Positions 1 through 8,547 of a stretch of DNA of 34,407 nt are shown piece by piece (the stretch's first letter is position 1; each line of letters begins with the position of its first letter). The notes under the pieces were generated by a model, which ran no database searches, had not been told where the DNA came from, and was given only the letters and a program-made list of their open reading frames with translations. The position numbers and the translations under genes are program-made. Source of the DNA: Nanobdellati archaeon (GTDB lineage: Archaea > EX4484-52 > GLR71); contig JAHYJO010000014.1 in the NCBI GenBank assembly GCA_019429125.1, positions 10,335 through 44,741 on the forward strand. Direction: 5' to 3'.

Positions 1-2
1 AT

Positions 3-1646
3 TCAAACCAAACCAACCTGGCCGACGGCATCTACACCTATTATGTCTGGGCAAATGACACTGCTGGAAACTCAAATAAAACCGAGATAAGAACAATAAC
101 AATAGATACAACCCCTCCACAAATAGAATTTGTAGCTCCGACAGAAGACAATAACACAGAATTAAAAGTCAATTATACTTTAATCAACTGGTCAACAATA
201 GAACTTTATCCGGATACCACAAGCCTAAACTGGAACGGCACATATTACACAATGTCACAATCTTATACAACTATTACAGATCTCCTTGAGGGAACATACA
301 CATATTACATCTGGATAAATGATACCGCTGGCAACTTCAACCAGACAGAAATTAGAACAATAATTATAGATTTATTACCCCCCTCAATAATAATTGAATC
401 CCCATTGAATAAGTCATACAATACAAGTATAATTGATTTCAATGTAACTGCAACAGACATTGTAACAAGAGTTGACACCTGTTCATATTCATTAGATAAT
501 GCCTCAAACATAACCCTATCAAATGATACTGGAACACATTTTTATGGAAAAAATTCCACAATGACTGATGGAAAACACACTGTAACAATATACTGCAATG
601 ACACCACGGGAAATATGAATTCAAAAACCCAATATTTCACAGTAGACACCACTCCTCCAAATATAATATTGATTTCTCCTAAAAATAAAATATACAACAT
701 ATCCTCAGTCTGGTTCAACGCAACAGTATCAGATATAACAACCTCTGTAAATTGGTGCGGTTATTCATTAGACAACAATATAAACATCACATTATCAAAC
801 AATACAATAACCAATTATTATTCATTAAACACAACAATGACAGATGGCGCCCACAATGTGACCATCTACTGTAACGACAGTGTCGGCAACCTAAATTATA
901 CCGAAAGTTTAGATTTCACAGTTGACACCACACCACCAATAATACAAGTAATATCTCCAAATAAACCCGAATATGCAACAAAAAACATATGGTTCCAATT
1001 TAATGTATTTGAACCCGAAAGTGCAATCTCACAGTGTAGTTATTCTTTTGATGGCGCAGAGTACATAATTCTTAATCCAAAAGATCCAAACTATTACAGC
1101 AAACTGTTATATAATTTACCAGATGGTACCCACAATGTAACTTACTATTGCGAAAACACAGTAGGTTTTTCAACTACCACACCTACAATATATTTCAACA
1201 TAACAACTACATCAGTATTAATAAAACTAGTGGGTGCGGGCTTCTTACCTGATGTAAACACCAAAGACAATTACATAGCATCCGAGCTTCCACAGAGAAC
1301 TGTCACAGGTCTTGTCCATGCAGACGGCGACTTCAAGGGAGTCTCAGATAACAACGGCATGACCTTAAGAAATTCAATAGGTTCAATAACCTATCTGGTT
1401 TATACACAAGGAACAACTGATGACATCAAAGACAGAACCGAACACATAAAATCTGGTGAATTTGAAAAGATGCCAAACCCAAGTTTCGGCTTCCCAATAA
1501 CAAATAAATACCTGATACAGATAGGTCTTGAATATAATCAAATAGATTTCAATGGTAAAGACCAGCTTAATGAAGGATTTTATGAATTTGAATTTAAAAA
1601 CATAGGAGTAATAGGAAACAAACTTTCAATTGAGATTAAACGTTAA
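3..1646 (+). CDS. Ig-like repeat cell-surface protein (5' end outside window)
   Basis: The frame is open from the window edge, so the ATG at 252 is only an internal Met and the gene begins upstream. The visible 547 residues hold tandem Ig/fibronectin-like repeats of roughly 80-100 residues. Each ends in a D-x-x-P-P linker (DTTPPQ, DLLPPS, DTTPPN, DTTPPI) and carries a GxHxVTIYCND-type strand before it. Later repeats have paired Cys (CSYSLD...YCND), probably intra-domain disulfides. N-x-S/T sequons are very dense, as expected for an N-glycosylated exported archaeal protein. The last ~115 residues (from about SVLIKLVGAGFLPD) are a different, non-repeated domain without a transmembrane anchor. 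It lies 55 bases before five pilin-like genes, which suggests an adhesin or pilus-associated role; that role is inferred. The same repeat type occurs in unrelated adhesins and surface enzymes. Confidence 0.8.
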   Translation, partial: SNQTNLADGIYTYYVWANDTAGNSNKTEIRTITIDTTPPQIEFVAPTEDNNTELKVNYTLINWSTIELYPDTTSLNWNGTYYTMSQSYTTITDLLEGTYTYYIWINDTAGNFNQTEIRTIIIDLLPPSIIIESPLNKSYNTSIIDFNVTATDIVTRVDTCSYSLDNASNITLSNDTGTHFYGKNSTMTDGKHTVTIYCNDTTGNMNSKTQYFTVDTTPPNIILISPKNKIYNISSVWFNATVSDITTSVNWCGYSLDNNINITLSNNTITNYYSLNTTMTDGAHNVTIYCNDSVGNLNYTESLDFTVDTTPPIIQVISPNKPEYATKNIWFQFNVFEPESAISQCSYSFDGAEYIILNPKDPNYYSKLLYNLPDGTHNVTYYCENTVGFSTTTPTIYFNITTTSVLIKLVGAGFLPDVNTKDNYIASELPQRTVTGLVHADGDFKGVSDNNGMTLRNSIGSITYLVYTQGTTDDIKDRTEHIKSGEFEKMPNPSFGFPITNKYLIQIGLEYNQIDFNGKDQLNEGFYEFEFKNIGVIGNKLSIEIKR

Positions 1647-1701
1647 TTTGAGGCAAATTCTAAGAAACAGATATATGTAAGATACAATACAATATCTTCA
1701 T

Positions 1702-2913
1702 ATGAGAAAAGGATATTTTTCACTTGATATGGTGGTTGGTTTTGTAATATTTATGTTAGTATTTATAACAGCCATATATTATATCGGTTACATTTTACGC
1801 CCTGAACTGAATTCTAATCAAATAAATAATGCAGGAGCTGATTTTGCTAGACTTATAGAAAATAATCTATCTTGGGAAGTCTACCTAGTCCCAATAGTTT
1901 TAACTTCTCAAAACACCACCCAAACAGTAATTGAAACAACTTTTTATCCTGATGATGACATAGACCTAAATTCTATAGTTGTTGAAGACGAAAATCAGAC
2001 TGAAATAAATTCATCATTTGTCAACAATACAATAATCTTCAACACTAAAATTATCAAAGGACAAAATAATTTTTATTTGATATACACAAAAGACACAAAT
2101 TTAGAAAAGAGGATATATTCAACCAATCTCACACAAACAGCAAATAACATAACCAACAGTATAATCAACACAACTTTTATATCAACAGGCATCAGTCAGA
2201 TAAATTTCAAAGGTACTGATTTCCTTGAGACACCCGGTATAAATCTTACAACCAGTACAATACTCACAATAACATCAGTACCTCACAGGTCCAAAGTTAC
2301 ATATCCTTTAGGTATAACTGCAAAAATATACAGCAACAGTTCAAAAATAATTATAGAATCAAACCACACATTCAGTCCCACAATATACCTCCCAAAATCA
2401 TTTTCAAATTATTATAATGGTACACAAAACACAATAACAACATCCGGATTACAGTTCACTGGAACAATAGATCTCCTTGACCTTTACAGCACAGAAGGTA
2501 TAGCAATAATCGGAAACAACCTAAATATCTCCTTATACAATAACACATACCTCGAAGTAACCCTGACAGATGTAACTAATTTTGAGATATATCTTCATAA
2601 TGGCGATTATACAAACGCACTTTTAGAAAGAGACACATATTTAACTCCTCAAACGACCTTATTATTAATTCCTGAATCAAAGACTGGTGTATCAATAGAT
2701 AGTCTTTCAATACTCAACCAGACATCATACCAAGACCTTAAAATTAAATTTTCAAAAGGCACAGAGTTCCATGTAGAAATAGATAATTACACATTAGGTC
2801 CTGATGCACCATTAGATACAGATGTTTTCGGCATGAAATATCCAGTATCCATATTAGACAGATTTGCAAAAACAAACATAACTACAATTGATATCCTTTT
2901 ATGGAGTGATTAA
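1702..2913 (+). CDS. Pilin-like surface protein 1 (403 aa)
   Basis: The protein begins MRKG-YFSLD followed by a ~20-residue hydrophobic stretch (about residues 10-31). This is the layout of archaeal class III (type IV pilin) signal peptides, where prepilin peptidase cuts after the Gly and leaves the hydrophobic helix on the mature protein. The remainder is a long beta-rich ectodomain with many N-x-S/T sequons, much larger than a typical major pilin, so a minor or tip pilin is more likely. A TATA-like gatatatg sits about 30 bases before the ATG, which fits a leaderless transcript. First of five consecutive genes with this N-terminal design. The pilin assignment rests on the N-terminus and context only; the ectodomain is not recognised. 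Confidence 0.7.
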   Translation: MRKGYFSLDMVVGFVIFMLVFITAIYYIGYILRPELNSNQINNAGADFARLIENNLSWEVYLVPIVLTSQNTTQTVIETTFYPDDDIDLNSIVVEDENQTEINSSFVNNTIIFNTKIIKGQNNFYLIYTKDTNLEKRIYSTNLTQTANNITNSIINTTFISTGISQINFKGTDFLETPGINLTTSTILTITSVPHRSKVTYPLGITAKIYSNSSKIIIESNHTFSPTIYLPKSFSNYYNGTQNTITTSGLQFTGTIDLLDLYSTEGIAIIGNNLNISLYNNTYLEVTLTDVTNFEIYLHNGDYTNALLERDTYLTPQTTLLLIPESKTGVSIDSLSILNQTSYQDLKIKFSKGTEFHVEIDNYTLGPDAPLDTDVFGMKYPVSILDRFAKTNITTIDILLWSD

Positions 2914-3571
2914 GATTAAAAAAAGAAAAGGTACCTTACATACACTTGAAGCACTTATCGCATTTTCAATAGTCTCAACTTTTATCTTGTTTGTCATGCC
3001 TTCTATTGATATATCACCCTCAAACGGACATAGAACTAATTATGTTTATAATACACTTGAAACTTTAGAGACTAAAGGAATCCTAAGAGCTTATGCCACT
3101 GAAAACAACTTGACAGGTATAAACACAACTCTTGCAAACTTACTCCCTGAGACCTATAATTTTGCAGTTGGCATGTCACGTTTAAATGCAACACATAAAA
3201 CTGTTTCGGGTAATTATTCATTCAATTACACAACAGACACAACAAAACTGGATTATGCAACCCTAGATTTAATTTTTGATACTGCGACCGATCCAACGAT
3301 ATACCTTAATGGAAATATAATATATTCGCAAGCAGATGATGCCTCAGGTGTCTTAGAATATATAGATTTAACGACAAGTAGTTTATCTGGCGAGAACTCA
3401 TTAGTTTTCAATTTCACAGGTAGTTCAACATTTGATTACCGTCTATCAATCTTGGAATCTGAGGACCTATCAATTCCGCCATCTCAAAAAAATATAGATA
3501 CTATCAATTATTTTGTTGCAGGTAAAGGCAGTACATTTTTACCAGTAAATGTGAGGGTGTACATATGGTAA
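2906..3571 (+). CDS. Pilin-like surface protein 2 (~221 aa)
   Basis: I prefer the GTG at 2906, giving VIKIKKRKG-TLHTLEALIAF. This is a basic leader, a Gly cleavage position and a Glu shortly after it, then a hydrophobic helix, the classic prepilin pattern with Glu near +5/+6. A TTG at 2888 would add six residues. The start overlaps the end of the upstream gene by 8 bases and its own end overlaps the next ATG, so these genes are probably cotranscribed. The rest is beta-rich with sequons and no second membrane segment. Family not recognised beyond the pilin-like N-terminus. Confidence 0.65.
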   Translation: MIKIKKRKGTLHTLEALIAFSIVSTFILFVMPSIDISPSNGHRTNYVYNTLETLETKGILRAYATENNLTGINTTLANLLPETYNFAVGMSRLNATHKTVSGNYSFNYTTDTTKLDYATLDLIFDTATDPTIYLNGNIIYSQADDASGVLEYIDLTTSSLSGENSLVFNFTGSSTFDYRLSILESEDLSIPPSQKNIDTINYFVAGKGSTFLPVNVRVYIW

Positions 3572-4158
3572 ATAGAAAAGGTCAAATGTTTTTAGTTGGT
3601 GCCTTAATATTATGTGCCGCAATTGTAGGCGCCGTTATCAGCACAAAATCCGTATATATTGCAACTTCCAGTAATTTTGCAGACGACATGTTCTCAAATA
3701 TGGAATATGAAAGTAAATATGTAGTGAACCTAATCGCAAAAGAAAACGCGACATCAAATAACATTGAGCATCGTATGATTGAATATATGTCATTTTTAGA
3801 TTATATGGCTCTTGAGCGAAACATAAAATATTCCGGATATTTAATAATCGCACTCCCTGTAGGCAATGACTTAAATGTGACCTTAATAAATTATAATAAC
3901 GCACTAATTAATTCCGCCGAGATAACAGTCGCGGGAACCACAAAATCAACAGCATCTCTACCTCATAAAGAAGCAACAACAATAACATTTGAAGATGTGC
4001 CTGATAACATGTTTTTAAATTATACAATATCCTATTATGATGGTTCTACCACAAAGACCAATACTGATGAGCTAAATATTACTCGTCGTTTATTTTCAGC
4101 TGTAAAAATACGCTTTGTATCAGGAGATAACATAAGGCAAAGTATATTTTTCAATTAA
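3565..4158 (+). CDS. Pilin-like surface protein 3 (197 aa)
   Basis: The N-terminus is MVNRKG-QMFLVGALILCAAIVGAVIS: a very short basic leader, Arg-Lys-Gly and one hydrophobic helix, so it looks like a prepilin peptidase substrate. The ATG overlaps the stop of the preceding gene (ATATGGTAA) and is preceded by a GAGGGTG ribosome-binding site, supporting this start and translational coupling. The ectodomain has a few sequons and predicted beta strands. It lacks the Glu at +5 seen in many pilins, so a minor pilin or pilus-membrane adaptor is possible. Confidence 0.65.
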   Translation: MVNRKGQMFLVGALILCAAIVGAVISTKSVYIATSSNFADDMFSNMEYESKYVVNLIAKENATSNNIEHRMIEYMSFLDYMALERNIKYSGYLIIALPVGNDLNVTLINYNNALINSAEITVAGTTKSTASLPHKEATTITFEDVPDNMFLNYTISYYDGSTTKTNTDELNITRRLFSAVKIRFVSGDNIRQSIFFN

Positions 4159-4189
4159 TCTTATATATACCCCTATACAAATAACATAT

Positions 4190-4912
4190 ATGGTCATACG
4201 AAAAGGTATATCTCCTCTTCTTTCAGGTGTAATGTATCTTGCAATAATCAATATTGCAATAATTGCTGTCATGCAAATAGGTATGCCTGCAATTGAAAAT
4301 ATGGAAGATGCAGCAGCAATTGACCAAGCAAAAAATACACTTTTAAGTATAGATCAAGTAATAACTGAGATTGCAGAACAAGGAAAAGGTTCCACACGCG
4401 TGGTTCCCATTCAGATAAAGAAAGGACAGTTATATATTGACAATGAATCAGACAGGATTTATTACTTAATTGAGACTAAATCCGAAATAATATCCCCCCG
4501 AACAAAGACCAAGATTGGAAATCTTTACATATCCTCAAACGCGAACGTTGACGTCACAGACAATGGTACTCATTTCATAATGCAGAACGAGCACGAAAAG
4601 ATAGTATTTCCAAAACTAGGGAATATAACTGATTTTGTATCAATTAATTCATCAAGACTTATGGAATCTATGTACCTTAAAGACACAGAGACATATCTTC
4701 CTGCAAACTTAACTATTCTGGTAGACAATGACCCAAATCAAGAATTCGGAAACGGCTACACTCTTGCAGAGAACACAGGCACAAGTCTTATGCGTGGCAG
4801 GATAATTGCTCACGTCAATCAGTCTATCTCAGACTATAACATCTATTTCACTTTAGAGGGTGGCGAAGATTTCATGCAGATAGAAGTTGTAAACTATAAT
4901 AATCATTTTTAA
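4190..4912 (+). CDS. Pilin-like surface protein 4 (240 aa)
   Basis: It starts MVIRKG-ISPLLSGVMYLAIINIAIIAVMQIG. The RKGISPL motif is characteristic of archaeal type IV pilins and archaellin-related proteins (compare RRGISPLIA in euryarchaeal pilins). A TATA-like ttatatatac sits about 25-30 bases before the ATG, suggesting its own leaderless promoter inside the cluster. The ~210-residue ectodomain is mixed alpha/beta and not recognised. No C-terminal anchor is visible. Confidence 0.68.
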   Translation: MVIRKGISPLLSGVMYLAIINIAIIAVMQIGMPAIENMEDAAAIDQAKNTLLSIDQVITEIAEQGKGSTRVVPIQIKKGQLYIDNESDRIYYLIETKSEIISPRTKTKIGNLYISSNANVDVTDNGTHFIMQNEHEKIVFPKLGNITDFVSINSSRLMESMYLKDTETYLPANLTILVDNDPNQEFGNGYTLAENTGTSLMRGRIIAHVNQSISDYNIYFTLEGGEDFMQIEVVNYNNHF

Positions 4913-4968
4913 TATTTATACAATTGGTGCCTAAATAGACTTATACACAAAATTTAAGCTGATATATT

Positions 4969-5421
4969 ATGGTAAACAAAAAAAGAACTGCGATGTCAAC
5001 CTTCCTAGCTATGGTACTTATGGTCTTATTCACCATGATAGTTGGTGGTTTTGTAGGTTCCTGGATGATTGACACTGCAAAATCCCAGACAGAAAATGCA
5101 ATAAACAACTCTGATTCAGGCTGTGTATATGCAAGCATAAATGTGAGAAATATATATTACAATGATTCTGGCACAGAAAAAATCAGATTCACAATAGAGA
5201 ACACAGGCACAAGAACTTTAACTATAAATAACATTCGTGTAATTGGAAACAATTCAAATTCCGCACTTTTTGAATCCATATATATGGTATATCCTGGTGA
5301 CGAAATACCAGTTATTGAACAGATTGATTCTTTGGCAATACCTAAAATATCTTCAATTAGAGTCATACCTTCAGAATGTCCCACAAAAGCAGTGACAATT
5401 CAAGGATATGAAATAAATTGA
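4969..5421 (+). CDS. Pilin-like surface protein 5 (150 aa)
   Basis: A basic leader (MVNKKRTA) precedes MSTFLAMVLMVLFTMIVGGFVGSWM, a single N-terminal hydrophobic helix of archaellin/pilin type, followed by a compact ~115-residue beta-rich domain (IRFTIENTGTRTLTINNIRVIG). That domain resembles the archaellin or late-embryogenesis-like beta sandwich found in small archaeal pilins. It is the smallest of the five and therefore the best candidate for a major pilin; this is inferred from size only. A TATA-like ttatacac lies ~25-30 bases before the ATG. The leader lacks the Lys-Gly cleavage pair of its neighbours and ends Thr-Ala. Confidence 0.62.
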   Translation: MVNKKRTAMSTFLAMVLMVLFTMIVGGFVGSWMIDTAKSQTENAINNSDSGCVYASINVRNIYYNDSGTEKIRFTIENTGTRTLTINNIRVIGNNSNSALFESIYMVYPGDEIPVIEQIDSLAIPKISSIRVIPSECPTKAVTIQGYEIN

Positions 5422-5528
5422 CAATAATATTAACGAAATATAAGAAAGATATATATTATTTTTTTCCGTATATTCAAGTTATAGAGGAGACAATCATATA
5501 CAGGTAGTATATAATTTTGTTGGTAATT

Positions 5529-6899
5529 ATGTATCTGAAAAAGATAAAAGACACACTTGAAACTAAAAAGATATCCGTAGGCACAAGGCTCGAAGTTACA
5601 AGAGAAAACAAAAAGATAGAAGGTATTCTTCTTCCAAACGCAGACGACAGCGCAAAAGATATAATCACTTTAAAGCTTGACAGCGGTTATAATATAGGTA
5701 TTAAGATTAGAGAGAACACAATTATAAACAAATCCAAAAATAACACGGCTGATGACTTAATATCTGAAGAAAATTACGAATTTGGAAAAAAAAGAGACAT
5801 CAAAAGCTTGGTGTTTGACAAAAAAAAGCCAAAAGCATCACTCATAGCAACTGGCGGGACAATCTCTTCTCGAGTTGATTATAAGACTGGCGCAGTCACC
5901 ATGCTTATGGAACCACAAGAAATACTTACCACAACCCCCGAACTAAAAGACATAATCAATCTTACCTCAATTTTATCACCATTTAGAATTGCAAGCGAAG
6001 ACATGACACCTTCAGAGTGGCAGAACATTGCAGAACTAGTAGCAAACGAATTAAACAGTGGTGCAGTCGGAGTTATAGTGACCCACGGCACAGATACCCT
6101 ACATTACACAGCTGCAGCATTGTCTTTCATGTTACCTGGCCTAAAGAAACCAGTAGCTTTGGTCGGTGCCCAAAGATCCCCTGACCGTGCAAGCTTTGAC
6201 GGTGCAATGAACCTTATCTGCGCATCAAGATACATAACTGGTAACATTGCAGAAGTTGCAATAGTCATGCACGCAACAATGAACGATGATTACTGCTTGA
6301 TAAACCGTGGCACCAAAGTGAGAAAGATGCACACGTCACGACGTGACGCATTCAGGCCTATAAACACCTTGCCGATAGGCGCAATTTATACCTGTGGCAA
6401 ACTGGACATAATAGATGACAATTATAAAAGACGAGATAACAAAGAAAAGACAGTCGCAGACACAAGGTTTGATAAAAAAATTGCAATGATAAACATCTAT
6501 CCGGGTATTAATCCTGAAATCCTAGACTGGCACATAGACAAAGGCTACAAAGGTATAGTACTTAACACGACTGCATTAGGTCATGTGCCTATAGATACAA
6601 TTGACAAAAATTTATCATGGGAAAAAGTACTTGCACGCGCAACTGACAAAGGCATAACAATAATAAGCGCATCCCAGACACTTTATGGCACAACACACGC
6701 CCATGTTTATAGGAGTGCAGTCAAGATGGACAAGTTAGGCGTAATATTCGCCAAAGATATGCTTCCTGAGACTGCTTACGTCAAATTAGGCTGTGTTTTG
6801 GGCAGGACAAAAGACAAAGCTGAAATAAGAGAGTTGATGTTGACCAATCTTGCAGGCGAATTTTCTGAAAAATTAGTGCCAAAATCGTTTTTATACTGA
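5529..6899 (+). CDS. gatD: Glu-tRNA(Gln) amidotransferase subunit D
   Basis: GatD is the glutaminase half of the archaeal GatDE enzyme, which converts Glu-tRNA(Gln) to Gln-tRNA(Gln). It belongs to the type I L-asparaginase family. From the ATG at 5529 (456 aa; a TTG at 5517 would add four residues) there is an N-terminal SH3-like domain of ~90 residues and then the asparaginase fold. All signature elements are present: ATGGTISS (around residue 108), HGTDT with catalytic Thr188/Asp189, VGAQRSPDRASFDGAMN, and RGTKVRKMHTSRRDAF with catalytic Lys266. Length matches known GatD (~430-450). Its partner gatE lies at 8548, separated by two HD-domain genes. Confidence 0.95.
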   Translation: MYLKKIKDTLETKKISVGTRLEVTRENKKIEGILLPNADDSAKDIITLKLDSGYNIGIKIRENTIINKSKNNTADDLISEENYEFGKKRDIKSLVFDKKKPKASLIATGGTISSRVDYKTGAVTMLMEPQEILTTTPELKDIINLTSILSPFRIASEDMTPSEWQNIAELVANELNSGAVGVIVTHGTDTLHYTAAALSFMLPGLKKPVALVGAQRSPDRASFDGAMNLICASRYITGNIAEVAIVMHATMNDDYCLINRGTKVRKMHTSRRDAFRPINTLPIGAIYTCGKLDIIDDNYKRRDNKEKTVADTRFDKKIAMINIYPGINPEILDWHIDKGYKGIVLNTTALGHVPIDTIDKNLSWEKVLARATDKGITIISASQTLYGTTHAHVYRSAVKMDKLGVIFAKDMLPETAYVKLGCVLGRTKDKAEIRELMLTNLAGEFSEKLVPKSFLY

Positions 6900-7021
6900 C
6901 ACATTTATGTCATTTAATTTGAATAGTTCAAATAGTCCAATTATATATGTCTAAAACACCAAAATAATGATAGATAAAAACATATTTATGCATTTGGTGT
7001 TCTTGAGTTAAAAAATAAACA

Positions 7022-7185
7022 GGCACGATTTAAAAACTGAGTGATTTTTAATAGTCATATGGAATTGAGATTTAATTAAAATCTCATAAATGTACATTAA
7101 ATACACATTTAAATAGTTTTTATGGATAATTTAGGTTGTGCTAAATTTTGATTTAGTTAAAGCACTCCTAAAAATGAACAGCCCC
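7022..7185. mobile_element. MITE copy A, degraded, IS6-like ends (164 bp)
   Basis: The left end (ggcacgatttaaaaactgag then tgattttta) and the right end (...aaaatgaacagcccc) are inverted and match the ends of the copies at 10786 and 26872. The flanking octamers AATAAACA (7014-7021) and AATGAACC (7186-7193) agree at six of eight positions, consistent with an old, mutated 8-bp target duplication. No ORF inside. It is more diverged than the other copies. Confidence 0.65.
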
Positions 7186-7232
7186 AATGAACCATTAAGT
7201 TTTTATATATGTTATACCTATTATAATCAAAC

Positions 7233-7320
7233 GTTTTTAAAACCCTGGATTTGATGGGGGGGAAATTACAATTCTATAAACCTCTCCTCATCGTCCACCC
7301 CCTAATTAAACACAGTTTTT
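7233..7320 (+). ncRNA. Candidate structured RNA (H/ACA-like hairpin)
   Basis: A G/C-rich patch in a very AT-rich gap, ~25 bases after a TATA-like ttttatatatg. GATGGGGGGG (7253-7262) can pair over ten positions, with three G.U pairs, to TCTCCTCATC (7283-7292); TGG/CCA (7246-7248/7295-7297) extends the stem. GTTT (7233) can pair with AAAC (7308-7311), immediately before ACA at 7312-7314, and a T-tract follows. The 14 bases between the upper stem and ACA match H/ACA guide spacing. No clear K-turn or K-loop for L7Ae is visible, so the class is uncertain; another small RNA is equally possible. Confidence 0.35.
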
Positions 7321-7393
7321 TAAACATAATTTAAGACAGTTATAATTTTGTTAACCAAACAATATTTATAATATCTAATACCTATATTTATCT

Positions 7394-7972
7394 ATGGATG
7401 ATATTATAAAAAAAGCAATGGCTATAGCACTTAAAGAGCTTGGATCCGATAAATTTTATGGTCTGCCTTATACTGAACGTGTAAAAGAAAAAGCATTAAC
7501 TTTGGCAGAAAAGTTTGGTGTAAAAGAATCAACATTAGTTCTAGCGTCTTATTTTCATACAATCTCACAAAAAGATAAACAGTTGTCCTTAATTACAATT
7601 CCTAATAAATCCTCCCTGTTACTTAAAAAAATTGGTTGTGATGATAAATTAAGGATACAAGTTACTAAGATCATACTATTGAGCGACCCAAATAATTGGG
7701 ATGTAACAAAAAGACCAAAAACAATTGAAGAAAAAATATTTTACGATGCAAAGACTTCTGAAGACATATCCTCAATTGGTATTATAAAAAAAATTATTTC
7801 CTTAAATGAACAAGATACACAAGATTCAGACATAATACCTTCAATTGAGAGTTTCATAAGAGAAAAGTATAGCTCACTATTTTTTGACAAGACAAAAAAC
7901 ATGATAGAATACGATTACAGGATGGTCACAGAATTCATAGCCAATGCAAAAAAACAAGGAGATGTCTTATAG
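7394..7972 (+). CDS. HD-superfamily-like protein lacking metal ligands
   Basis: 192 residues, all-helical, aligning by eye with the next gene along the HD-domain pattern. Every catalytic position is replaced: the first His is Tyr (YTERV against DHTRRI), the HD pair is His-Thr (YFHTI against WLHDI), and the distal Asp position reads DAKTSED instead of EADHIDRLG. I therefore call it a non-catalytic HD paralogue, possibly a partner of the active neighbour. The ATG lies ~25-30 bases after atatttataat, so a leaderless transcript is likely. Its stop directly abuts the next ATG. Function unknown. Confidence 0.6.
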   Translation: MDDIIKKAMAIALKELGSDKFYGLPYTERVKEKALTLAEKFGVKESTLVLASYFHTISQKDKQLSLITIPNKSSLLLKKIGCDDKLRIQVTKIILLSDPNNWDVTKRPKTIEEKIFYDAKTSEDISSIGIIKKIISLNEQDTQDSDIIPSIESFIREKYSSLFFDKTKNMIEYDYRMVTEFIANAKKQGDVL

Positions 7973-8542
7973 ATGGAATCAGTAATAAAGTCCTATGTAA
8001 TTAATGCATTTTCAAAAAAACCTGATTTTTTAGATCATACAAGACGCATAGCAGGCTACTCAAAGATAATTGGTGCTACTGAAAAGGTAGATATGGATGT
8101 CCTTATGATGTCTGCCTGGCTCCATGACATATACTGGTCAAATCACGAATTAAACACAGATACCTTAAAAAATCACGCGCAAGAATCTGCCATCATAGCA
8201 AAAGATATACTTGGGAAAATAAACATGTCTGACAAAGTGATAGATAAAGTATCAGGAACAATAGCAGCTCATGAACAGCTTCCAGACAATCCCACAATTG
8301 AGATGCGCATCCTATTTGAAGCAGACCACATAGACCGTCTTGGTGCAATCGGCATCTCGCGCATATTTTCTATCTGGGGTGTCAAGGCCGGCCTTGAACT
8401 GATAAACAAAAACATACTTCCACAGATGGAGACCTGGTTCGCGACAAAAAAAGGTTTTGATCTTGCCCATGAAAAGATACATTTTTTAAACATGTTTGCA
8501 GACTATTATAATACTGAAATTATAGTTTTACACAAAAGTTGA
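7973..8542 (+). CDS. HD-domain phosphohydrolase
   Basis: A 189-residue HD-domain protein with an intact metal set: His22 (DHTRRI), His51-Asp52 (AWLHDIYW), His68, His100 (AAHEQL) and Asp118 (EADHIDRLGAIGISR). Such proteins usually hydrolyse phosphomonoesters or phosphodiesters of nucleotides; the substrate cannot be told from sequence. The ATG has an AGGAGATG ribosome-binding site ~9 bases upstream, within the end of the preceding gene. Its TGA overlaps a possible TTG start of gatE, so the HD pair and gatE look like one operon. Close to the uncharacterised YedJ-like/HDIG group by layout. Confidence 0.8.
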   Translation: MESVIKSYVINAFSKKPDFLDHTRRIAGYSKIIGATEKVDMDVLMMSAWLHDIYWSNHELNTDTLKNHAQESAIIAKDILGKINMSDKVIDKVSGTIAAHEQLPDNPTIEMRILFEADHIDRLGAIGISRIFSIWGVKAGLELINKNILPQMETWFATKKGFDLAHEKIHFLNMFADYYNTEIIVLHKS

Positions 8543-8547
8543 TAGGT

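Larger units (their letters stand above)
6900..7393. other. Intergenic region between gatD and the HD gene
   Basis: 494 bases without a convincing protein gene. From left to right it holds a T-rich gatD end, a degraded MITE copy (7022-7185), a TATA-like ttttatatatg at 7201-7211, an unusually G/C-rich patch that can fold as a hairpin (7233-7320), and a TATA-like atatttataat ~30 bases before the next gene's ATG. MITE and RNA candidate are listed separately. Confidence 0.6.
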
